Of a stretch of DNA of 10,706 nt, positions 1-5,710 are shown piece after piece. Numbering within the stretch: the first letter of the stretch is position 1; every line of letters begins with the position of its first letter. The stretch is from JASFTV01 sp050050615. Lineage in GTDB: Bacteria; Desulfobacterota; DSM-4660; Desulfatiglandales; HGW-15. The DNA lies in assembly GCA_050050615.1 (NCBI GenBank), contig JASFTV010000098.1, positions 1-10,706 of the forward strand. Reading direction: 5' to 3'. The notes beneath the pieces were generated by a model. That model was given only the letters and a program-made list of their open reading frames with translations, searched no databases and was not told where the DNA came from. The position numbers and the translations under genes were made by a program.

Positions 1-258
1 GATATCAAATACTTAAGTTCAACAAAAGAAAGTCCCGTTTCTTGTGTGAAAAAAAATACCAACAAATGGGAATTTCTTTTCCACTTTGTCGAAAAACTTT
101 ACACAGTCAGGGATTCAGGGATTGGGGAAGTCAAGCCTTGAAGATTGACGATCGGCGATTGAGGAATTGGGGGATTAGGAAGGAAAATTTTACCCAAAAC
201 AGGTACGGGAGGAAATGGGTAAAAAGAATTAGGGGTTGGGCATTAAGAGGGAAAATGA
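1..258. other. Non-coding, repeat-bearing leader region
   Basis: I see no convincing gene here. The only open frame (42-281, plus) encodes an Arg/Lys/Trp-rich peptide without a ribosome binding site or recognisable motif, and it runs over the promoter of the next gene. From about 108 to 180 the sequence is built of related GGATT/GATTGAGG/AATTGGGGG words. Similar words occur in inverted orientation at about 3001-3070, so this looks like dispersed intergenic repeat material. Confidence 0.5.
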
Positions 259-287
259 TTGAAAAGTTTATTCTAAAATGATATAAC
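259..287 (+). promoter_or_regulatory. Sigma70-like promoter of the FHA-GAF-cyclase gene
   Basis: TTGAAA at 259-264 and TATAAC at 282-287 are separated by exactly 17 bp, and each hexamer matches the consensus at five of six positions. Transcription would start near 294, giving a leader of about 49 nt before the ATG at 343. The surrounding DNA is AT-rich, so chance matches are more likely here than elsewhere, but the spacing and position are right. Confidence 0.6.
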
Positions 288-342
288 TCAATTTTACAAA
301 TTCAGGATTAACGGTTTTGGTTGCTCCTCACGGATTGGAAAT

Positions 343-2016
343 ATGCCTGAGATCCATATTCTTTTTGAGGACGGAAAAAAAGCGTCTCATAAGATCCAAA
401 AAAGCAGACTGGAGATTGGTCGATCCGCTGATAACGATATTGTTCTCAACGAATACACTGTTTCCAGAAAACACGCCCTTTTGCGGAAAACCCGCCATGG
501 TTATCTCCTCAAAGATCTGAACAGCCACAACGGGACCTTTGTCAATGAATCACGCGTCACGGAGCATCTGCTAAGACATGGCGACCGGGTGATGATCGGC
601 GCCGAGACACTGATCTTTCTGGAGGAATCGGCCGTACCACCCGTCGTTGGGGAGACGCCGAAAACGATCATAGAGGAAGCACCGGACCAAACAGAGGAGG
701 AGATTCTCAGGGTTAAGCCTCAAACAGAAGATGGTTCACGTGACCATCTATTGGCATCGATTAAGGCGGACGCCTTCAGGAAAAGCCGAGGGCTCGAGTC
801 CAGAGCTGTGGTTGAGGCCGTGGATTCTGCCCCACTTAACCTGCTCGATCTGGAAAAGAGCAACAAGATCCTTTATGTCCTCTACCAGATAAGCCGAAAA
901 CTGAATACCGTTCCTGACTTCGACGAACTGTTGGACACCATCATGGACTCCATCTTTCAGGTGATTGACGCGGACTATGGCTTCGTCGCCCTCTTGGGTG
1001 ACAAACCCGACGAACTGATGCCAAAGGTGGTGAAACACAGAGCACCCCGTCAGGCGCGCTCCCAGGAATTGAAGGTGAGCCGTACCATACTCAACAGAGT
1101 GATCCACGAAAAGGCGTCGGTGCTCACCTCCAATGCGATGGAAGATGCCCGTTTCGAAGGCGCCAAGAGCATTTTGGCGCAGAATATCCGATCCGTCATG
1201 TGCGTCCCTTTATGGCGAAAGGACGAAGTCATCGGCATCATTCAGCTCGATAGCTGCCGCTTAACCAACAAGTTCACGAAAACGGACCTGGACCTGCTGA
1301 CCACGATCAGTAACCAAATGGCCATGGTGATTGAACAGGCCAACCTCAATGAGAAAATTCGTTACGAGATGATGGCACGGAACCGTCTGGAGCGATTCCA
1401 CTCACCGGAAGTGGTCGATCTCATCATTCATAGGGAGGACTTGGACGAAGGCCGTTTGATGGCCCCGGATGAGAAAATCGTGACAATTCTTTTCACAGAC
1501 ATTGTGAACTTCACCCCCCTATCTGAACGCCTTTCCCCCAGCGAGGTGAGCCTACTGCTCAATCAGTATTTTCGTAGAATGACGGACATCATCTTCCAAC
1601 ATAGCGGCACCCTTGATAAGTACGTCGGAGACGGTATCATGGCGGTGTTCGGTGCTCCCATTGAACGGGAAGACGACGCAGAGCGAGCGATCAAGGCAGC
1701 CCTTGACATGCGAAGGGCCGCGTATGACATGATGGAAGGGCTTGAACCTGACAGGAGATTTGACGTCAGACTGGCCATCAATACAGGACGGGTGGTCGCA
1801 GGTAGCCTTGGCTCCCCGAAGCGGATGGACTACACCGTGATCGGGGACACTGTGAATACCGCATCCAGGCTAGAAACCATAGCTGAGCCAAACCAGATAC
1901 TCATTGGTGAAGAAACCTACGAGCGTATCAAGGGCAAGTTCAATATCATTAAAGTCGGGAAAAAATCGATCAAAGGAAAACGGAAGGCAATTACGGTTTA
2001 CGAAGTTTTGGAATGA
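343..2016 (+). CDS. FHA-GAF-class III (IIIb-type) adenylate cyclase
   Basis: Predicted soluble, cytoplasmic 557-residue signalling enzyme making a cyclic nucleotide, probably cAMP. Domains in order: an FHA phosphopeptide-binding domain at about 5-93 (GRS at 26-28, SRKHA at 41-45, NGTFVN at 63-68); an acidic linker; a GAF domain at about 175-332; a connecting helix; and a class III cyclase domain at about 375-557. Metal-binding D386 (FTDIVNFT) and D430 (KYVGDG), adenine-selecting K426 and transition-state N505 and R509 (TVNTASR) are all present, so it should be active. The second purine-specifying position, usually Asp, is T498 in YTVIGDTVN, the class IIIb signature. No membrane segment or signal peptide is visible. 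The ATG has only a weak GGA-type ribosome binding site, but no upstream in-frame start exists and the FHA fold begins at once. Its 3' end overlaps the convergent GGDEF gene by 19 bp. Partner kinase and GAF ligand are unknown. Confidence 0.93.
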   Translation: MPEIHILFEDGKKASHKIQKSRLEIGRSADNDIVLNEYTVSRKHALLRKTRHGYLLKDLNSHNGTFVNESRVTEHLLRHGDRVMIGAETLIFLEESAVPPVVGETPKTIIEEAPDQTEEEILRVKPQTEDGSRDHLLASIKADAFRKSRGLESRAVVEAVDSAPLNLLDLEKSNKILYVLYQISRKLNTVPDFDELLDTIMDSIFQVIDADYGFVALLGDKPDELMPKVVKHRAPRQARSQELKVSRTILNRVIHEKASVLTSNAMEDARFEGAKSILAQNIRSVMCVPLWRKDEVIGIIQLDSCRLTNKFTKTDLDLLTTISNQMAMVIEQANLNEKIRYEMMARNRLERFHSPEVVDLIIHREDLDEGRLMAPDEKIVTILFTDIVNFTPLSERLSPSEVSLLLNQYFRRMTDIIFQHSGTLDKYVGDGIMAVFGAPIEREDDAERAIKAALDMRRAAYDMMEGLEPDRRFDVRLAINTGRVVAGSLGSPKRMDYTVIGDTVNTASRLETIAEPNQILIGEETYERIKGKFNIIKVGKKSIKGKRKAITVYEVLE

Positions 2017-2573
2017 TCTTTTCCTGCTTCGTTCAGATAAACTTCAACCCTATCCCTTCCCTTTCTCTTCGCTTCATAAAGGGCATCGTCTGCATGCATG
2101 ATGAGAGTCTGAAGATTCTCGGAGATCTCTCTATAATGGGAAACACCTATACTGATGGTCACCGGGCAAGTCTTCTTCACATTTTCTCTTATGCGCTCTC
2201 CTATCTTAATGGCGTCATCGGTTGAAATGTCAGGAACGATGACCACAAATTCCTCTCCACCATATCGATAAATGTGGATCCTGTCATAATCCCTGAGGCT
2301 TCTCGCAATGCACCGAGATACCTTCCTGAGGAGTTGGTCCCCTTTCTGGTGACCGTATTCATCATTGAATTTCTTGAAATGATCGATGTCGATGATGAGC
2401 AAACCGGAACCTTTGCTGGTCCTCCGGTAAAGGGCGACGAGCAACTCAATATCTCGGTCGAACTTTCTCCGGTTATAGACGCCAGTGAGCGGATCCTTAT
2501 CAATCAAACCGGAAAGAAAAGACCTTTCTTCCGGATCAAGCTTCATGAGGATCTCTTCCAATGTCATGACCAT
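1998..2573 (-). CDS. Stand-alone GGDEF diguanylate cyclase
   Basis: A 191-residue protein that is almost entirely one GGDEF domain, predicted to make cyclic di-GMP from two GTP in the cytoplasm. Visible motifs: DPLTGVYNRR at 27-36, metal-site IDIDHFKKFND at 61-71 (D62), the catalytic signature RYGGEEF at 103-109, and the C-terminal DDALYEAKRKGRDRV at 162-176. Only about 25 residues precede the domain, so there is no recognisable sensor or membrane anchor. An RxxD pair (R94, D97) lies upstream of GGEEF, but seven residues separate it from the signature instead of the usual five, so the inhibitory I-site may be out of register. The start at 2573 (ATG) has a weak AAAGG about 12 nt upstream; a second ATG at 2567 is also possible and overlaps the stop of a candidate leader ORF. 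It is convergent with the FHA-GAF-cyclase gene. Confidence 0.92.
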   Translation of the reverse strand: MVMTLEEILMKLDPEERSFLSGLIDKDPLTGVYNRRKFDRDIELLVALYRRTSKGSGLLIIDIDHFKKFNDEYGHQKGDQLLRKVSRCIARSLRDYDRIHIYRYGGEEFVVIVPDISTDDAIKIGERIRENVKKTCPVTISIGVSHYREISENLQTLIMHADDALYEAKRKGRDRVEVYLNEAGKDHSKTS

Positions 2574-2695
2574 GGTGATTGACTACCTTTAACGGTCGTG
2601 GCGGACCAAAGATTTTCTGCTGTCTCGATTGTCATTGCGGGATTCCTGCATTCCGTTTGTCCGAAACACCATAGAGGACACCTCGCAATGACCAC
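2564..2695 (-). CDS. Candidate upstream ORF (43 codons) in the diguanylate cyclase leader
   Basis: A GTG at 2695 sits 5 nt after a perfect GGAGG (2701-2705), and that ribosome binding site lies just downstream of the start site predicted from the promoter at 2719-2748. The frame runs 43 codons and ends in TGA at 2564-2566, overlapping as ATGA the second possible ATG (2567) of the GGDEF gene. This is the arrangement expected for translational coupling, and the GGDEF gene has a poor ribosome binding site of its own. Against it, the peptide has no recognisable motif and its middle is encoded by the inverted repeat at 2631-2692. It may be an accident of repeat insertion. Confidence 0.3.
   Translation of the reverse strand: MVIARCPLWCFGQTECRNPAMTIETAENLWSATTVKGSQSPWS
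2631..2692. repeat. Short palindromic intergenic repeat (GTCATTGCG inverted repeat)
   Basis: GTCATTGCG at 2631-2639 is matched by its exact complement CGCAATGAC at 2684-2692, enclosing 44 bp. The same core, as GTCATCGCG read on the minus strand, ends the palindrome in the acsB-acsC gap (about 5634-5642). Both look like members of a dispersed bacterial intergenic palindrome family. This copy lies inside the predicted leader of the diguanylate cyclase transcript and could fold there. Confidence 0.55.
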
Positions 2696-2718
2696 CTTTT
2701 CCTCCTTTATTGTAATGA

Positions 2719-2748
2719 ATTTTAGCTTATCATACCTAATTTTGTCAA
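2719..2748 (-). promoter_or_regulatory. Sigma70-like promoter of the diguanylate cyclase gene
   Basis: On the minus strand, a perfect TTGACA (complement of 2743-2748) is followed after 18 bp by TAAAAT (complement of 2719-2724), five of six to consensus. Transcription would start near 2712, leaving a leader of about 139 nt before the ATG at 2573. A GGAGG occurs right after the predicted start site. No known riboswitch fold was recognised in the leader. Confidence 0.6.
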
Positions 2749-2832
2749 ATTCATAGAAGACTCCTCTCATATTCTCAACAACACCGATGATTCGCATGTC
2801 CACCACCCCTCACCCCAAACGCTCTCCCTCAA

Positions 2833-2974
2833 GAGGCTGTGTCGTATTTCATTCCCAGACGAAAGCCGAGGAATCTTAGAGCTGCAACTGGATAGGAATA
2901 TAAGATTTCTCCCCCCGTTTGCACGGGGGTCGAAATGACAAATGAGGCCAAAAAGGGGATTGTGACACAGCCTC
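2833..2974. mobile_element. MITE-like palindromic element, 142 bp, no coding capacity
   Basis: Perfect 11-bp terminal inverted repeats, GAGGCTGTGTC at 2833-2843 and GACACAGCCTC at 2964-2974, bound the element. The trinucleotide CAA directly flanks both ends (2830-2832 and 2975-2977), which could be a short target duplication. A second, imperfect inverted repeat is nested inside: a TGTCGTATTTC...GAATCTTA arm from about 2840 to 2878 against TAAGATTTCT...CGAAATGACA at about 2901-2940. A G/C hairpin (CCCCCG 2912-2917, CGGGGG 2924-2929) also lies inside. No transposase gene is present, so it would be non-autonomous. A 3-bp flank match could be chance. Confidence 0.5.
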
Positions 2975-3000
2975 CAAGGGGAAAGGACAAAGAGTCATGG

Positions 3001-3070
3001 AATTGAGGAATTGTGAATTCCTGAATGCATAATCCCCTCAATGCCTCAATCCCCAAATTCTCAATCCGCG
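3001..3070. repeat. Dispersed GATTGAGG/AATTGGGG-type repeat words
   Basis: This stretch consists of AATTGAGG, CCCCTCAAT, CCTCAATCCCC and CTCAATCC words. Read on the minus strand it resembles the 108-180 region (GATTGAGGAATT followed by GGGGATT). It also contains a perfect 7-bp hairpin, AGGAATT (3006-3012), GTG loop, AATTCCT (3016-3022). It is probably degenerate intergenic repeat DNA; a function is not evident. Confidence 0.35.
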
Positions 3071-3096
3071 TTCACCTGCGTCCAAACCCGCAAGCC

Positions 3097-3138
3097 AAAA
3101 AAAAAGAATCTCCCCAAACCCCTTCATTGGGAAGATTC
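3097..3138 (-). terminator. Rho-independent terminator of the acs operon
   Basis: Read on the minus strand, GAATCTTCCC (complement of 3129-3138) pairs over 10 bp, with one G-U wobble, with GGGGAGATTC (complement of 3106-3115) around a 13-nt loop. Nine consecutive T residues follow (complement of 3097-3105). It lies about 80-125 nt downstream of the acsE stop codon with no gene between, so it closes the acsA-acsB-acsC-acsE transcription unit. Confidence 0.88.
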
Positions 3139-3220
3139 CTTTCTCTTGATATGTTCTTCATCCAGCCAAGGCCGTTTGCACTGAAAGAGAAATCAGAAAC
3201 TCACTCAGTGATTCTGTGAC

Positions 3221-4105
3221 CTAAAGCTCCAACCATGAGTCGGAATAGAGGCTGTGGCCGAGGATCACCCTCGCTGTCTTGACATAGTCCCGCATTTCCT
3301 TGGAAAGGGAGCTCACGTCCACCTCCTCCCCGTCCATGACCTTATGGATAATCTCGACGATGTCCGGTCGCTCGCCTCTGGCGATGGCGATCAGGGTGTC
3401 GTCATCGGCATCCGCGATGCAGGAGTACATTCCCTTCCTTTCCAGCATCACCATATAGGTCTGATTCAGGATCGGTCTCAGATGATCCGGCGGACCGTTG
3501 GAGATATTTGAAAGACCGCAGGTTGACTTTATGCCGGGAAACATATCCTGGAGCATCTCCTGAAAGGCCAGAAGGCTCATGAGCTGAGGCTGCTGGATAT
3601 TGACCGGTGTCACAATGCCGTCGACAAAGATATCCTCATTGGGCACACCCGCCTCATTGGCCGCATAGATGAGCTCTGCGGCCAGCGCGCCCCTCTCGTT
3701 CTCGTCTCTTGGTAGCCCTTCAGGACCCCACATGAGGGCGATCATATTCGCCCTGTACTTGACGGCGAGAGGAATCATCTTTTCATATCGTTCAGACCTG
3801 CACATGATCGAGTTGATGATCGCTTTGCCTTTGTGGACCGCCAGCCCGGCCTCCATCGCCTCGATATTGGAGGTATCCAGGCTAAGGGGAGGGGTGTCAC
3901 CGATCGCCTCCTGGACCGTTTTGACCACAAATTCTATCAACTCCGGCCCCCCCTTTCGGGCAGGCCCCAGGTTGATGTCTATCCAGTCCACCCCCTTCTC
4001 CTGCTGTTTCTTCGCCTCTTCAGCGATAGGCCCGGGGTCCTTCTCTTTAAAGGCTTTCCCTATCACCCTATTGATGACATTCAAATTTTCTCCAATCAGT
4101 AACAT
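3221..4105 (-). CDS. acsE: Methyltetrahydrofolate:corrinoid iron-sulfur protein methyltransferase
   Basis: Transfers the methyl group of methyl-H4folate to the Co(I) cobalamin of the corrinoid iron-sulfur protein, linking the folate branch of the Wood-Ljungdahl pathway to acetyl-CoA synthesis. The 294 residues form a pterin-binding TIM barrel of the dihydropteroate synthase superfamily. Pterin-site residues match those known in the Moorella enzyme: D77 (LSLDTSN), N98 (IINSI), D162 (VDGIVTPV) and N200 (GLSNISNGPP). The opening LLIGENLNVIN is typical of the family. It is about 30 residues longer than the Moorella protein (262, from memory); the extra is at the C-terminus. A GGGAGG-rich ribosome binding site precedes the ATG, and the gene starts 20 bp after the acsC stop, so the two are co-transcribed. 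Annotation as dihydropteroate synthase would be wrong given the context. Confidence 0.93.
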   Translation of the reverse strand: MLLIGENLNVINRVIGKAFKEKDPGPIAEEAKKQQEKGVDWIDINLGPARKGGPELIEFVVKTVQEAIGDTPPLSLDTSNIEAMEAGLAVHKGKAIINSIMCRSERYEKMIPLAVKYRANMIALMWGPEGLPRDENERGALAAELIYAANEAGVPNEDIFVDGIVTPVNIQQPQLMSLLAFQEMLQDMFPGIKSTCGLSNISNGPPDHLRPILNQTYMVMLERKGMYSCIADADDDTLIAIARGERPDIVEIIHKVMDGEEVDVSSLSKEMRDYVKTARVILGHSLYSDSWLEL

Positions 4106-4125
4106 CGTCTCCCTCCCTATGGTAT

Positions 4126-5472
4126 CTATTTCGCCCTCTCCTTAAGGAATTTTGGTATGAGGGAGGCATCCCTTGGGCCGATAATCACTTCCCAGTCCGG
4201 CAGTTCCTCTTCCATTTCACCACTAATCGCCGCTGCGTATCCCGGGATGATGACCCTCTTGTGTCGGATCTTGTCCGCAATACCGCACTTCTTTACAAAG
4301 GACCCGACCACATCACCTGAAAACTTGCCTGCGGCCCAGGCGGTCATCACTGAAAGACCTTCCGTGTCCATAATGAGAAGCCAACTGGGCACACGGCTTC
4401 CCTCGATCTCGCCGCTCACAATGAAGTAAGTGAGTGAGAAGTTGGTGGTGACCAACACCGGCGAATTCTCATCAGGAGAGCCAATCTCATAGATGCCCTG
4501 GGTCACTGTCATCGGGCGTTGTGGGTCGGTGAAAATATTCAGTCTCTCCACCAGTAAAGGAAAGAGGCTGTCTCCCCTGAAATCGGACAGGACAACGATA
4601 CCTGCGTACTTGGCGATCAGCATGGAAGCGATTGCGGTCTCCATATCCAAGTTGCTTGCCATTTCAGAAGGAAAAGCGATCGTGGGGAAGCCCAAGGAGC
4701 GGTTCCCTGCCTTAAGGGGTGCCCTACGAATGACGACCTGGTCCTGAAAAACCTGTTTGAGATCCCGGGAGCCCGAATCCAGCACCAAATCTTTCAGTCC
4801 CATGCCGGTTAACTTATCGCTCAAGGCGATAAGATTCTCTATGTTGTCCGCCTTCACCGCCAAGGGTAATCCCGTCTCTTTGGCCAGGTTACCCATCTCC
4901 TCTGCGTTATCAGCGGTCGCCGCATAGAGGAGTGGCTTCTTGAAAGCGCAGGCCTCCGCCGCAGCCTTCATGGCGTCCGCGTTATCCGTCATGAGGATGA
5001 GATTAAATTCACTCTCCTCAGCAATCTTTTTCGCGGTTGCCGCAAAGGCCGACCCATCGCCATTGACATCTTTCAGCGCTACCAGCTCTGGCCTCAGATT
5101 CAGCCCCACCCTTTCATACTGAAAGGCATTCCACGCCTTCAACCTGTTATCCAGAGCTTCCGCATCCGTATCCGAGCTGATGACAGCAGCGATCGCGGTG
5201 GGGTTGTAAAAGGTTTTTTCATGCCTGAACATGACGGTTTCCCCACCGATTTTAAAGGCTCTCACCCCGGCGCCTATCGCAACCTGCCTGATAGGAGGTG
5301 CAGAGGCCTCAGCGAGTTGCTCTCTTGCCTCATCAGAGACGTAAGGACAGGCGTCCAGTTCCGCCTTTCCTGAAGCCAGATTCATGGCAAAGGCCAGGCA
5401 GGTAGGAACCCCGCACTCCCCGCAGTTCGTCTTGGGCAACATCTTGAAAATCTGAATTCCAGTCAGTCCCAT
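4126..5472 (-). CDS. acsC: Corrinoid iron-sulfur protein, large subunit
   Basis: Large subunit (448 residues) of the corrinoid iron-sulfur protein, which accepts the methyl group from AcsE and delivers it to the A-cluster of AcsB. The N-terminal domain (about 1-57) binds a [4Fe-4S] cluster through C17, C20, C25 and C42 (CGECGVPTC plus ACPYVS) and reductively reactivates the cobalamin. A TIM-barrel domain (about 90-320) and a C-terminal cobalamin-binding domain (about 325-445) follow; the latter shows VTTNFSLTYF at 341-350, MDTEGLSV at 368-375 and GYAAAISGEMEEEL at 411-424. The start ATG has AGGAGAG six bases upstream. The partner small subunit AcsD is not next to it, as it usually is somewhere in such clusters. 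A 238-bp gap with hairpins separates it from acsB upstream. Confidence 0.95.
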   Translation of the reverse strand: MGLTGIQIFKMLPKTNCGECGVPTCLAFAMNLASGKAELDACPYVSDEAREQLAEASAPPIRQVAIGAGVRAFKIGGETVMFRHEKTFYNPTAIAAVISSDTDAEALDNRLKAWNAFQYERVGLNLRPELVALKDVNGDGSAFAATAKKIAEESEFNLILMTDNADAMKAAAEACAFKKPLLYAATADNAEEMGNLAKETGLPLAVKADNIENLIALSDKLTGMGLKDLVLDSGSRDLKQVFQDQVVIRRAPLKAGNRSLGFPTIAFPSEMASNLDMETAIASMLIAKYAGIVVLSDFRGDSLFPLLVERLNIFTDPQRPMTVTQGIYEIGSPDENSPVLVTTNFSLTYFIVSGEIEGSRVPSWLLIMDTEGLSVMTAWAAGKFSGDVVGSFVKKCGIADKIRHKRVIIPGYAAAISGEMEEELPDWEVIIGPRDASLIPKFLKERAK

Positions 5473-5550
5473 AGTGCTCTCCTAACGATGTAATTATAAG
5501 TTCCTGCAACTGTTCATAACGCACTGAATCTCTTTACATGCTCATTACCA

Positions 5551-5576
5551 GCCCGCTCCACCTCGGGGGAACGGGC
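5551..5576 (-). other. GC-rich hairpin upstream of acsC
   Basis: GCCCG (5551-5555) pairs with CGGGC (5572-5576). The pairing continues inward, after a mismatch, with TCC against GGA, leaving a CTCG-like loop. No U-run follows on the minus strand. It may be part of the same repeat insertion as the neighbouring palindrome, or an RNA stability element between acsB and acsC. Confidence 0.4.
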
Positions 5577-5590
5577 GTTACTTCGGGGAA

Positions 5591-5642
5591 GAGCGTAGCA
5601 ATCTCACCTACATTGAGATCGCTTCGCTACGCTCGCGATGAC
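5591..5642. repeat. Dispersed palindromic repeat inside the acs operon
   Basis: GAGCGTAGC (5591-5599) and GCTACGCTC (5626-5634) form a perfect 9-bp stem, with a second stem ATCTC (5601-5605) and GAGAT (5615-5619) nested inside. The right arm continues as GCGATGAC. Read on the minus strand this gives GTCATCGCGAGCGTAGCG, a form typical of abundant bacterial intergenic palindromes, and it shares the GTCATYGCG core with the repeat at 2631-2692. The left arm lacks a GAAGC-like segment present on the right, so this copy is slightly degenerate. Confidence 0.65.
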
Positions 5643-5710
5643 TCCACAGCAATTGGGTTCGCATTGATTGAAATCAACCCTCTGTCTATGTCATCTACCC
5701 CAATCCCCTC

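Larger units (their letters stand above)
5473..5710. other. acsB-acsC intergenic region with hairpins
   Basis: This 238-bp gap is much longer than the other spacings in the operon (20, 54 and 42 bp). It has no gene of its own. It holds a hairpin at 5551-5576 and the palindromic repeat at 5591-5642, plus the acsC ribosome binding site at its left end. No T-tract follows either hairpin on the minus strand, so neither looks like an intrinsic terminator. I found no compelling promoter for acsC, so read-through from acsB is the simplest reading. Confidence 0.6.

Noticed and set aside
42..281. A 79-codon plus-strand frame before the FHA-GAF-cyclase gene
   Set aside because: It has no ribosome binding site or motif, is made partly of intergenic repeat words and overlaps the predicted promoter.
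2574..2712. Possible cyclic di-GMP (GEMM) riboswitch in the diguanylate cyclase leader
   Set aside because: The leader lacks the conserved GEMM core sequences. Its structure is explained by the GTCATTGCG inverted repeat and the candidate upstream ORF.
2912..2929. GC-rich hairpin as a terminator
   Set aside because: CCCCCG/CGGGGG forms a 6-bp stem but no T-tract follows on either strand. It is internal to the MITE-like element.
3221..4105. Annotation as dihydropteroate synthase (folate biosynthesis)
   Set aside because: The fold is shared, but the pterin-site residues match the methyltransferase and the gene is 20 bp downstream of acsC in a CODH/ACS operon.
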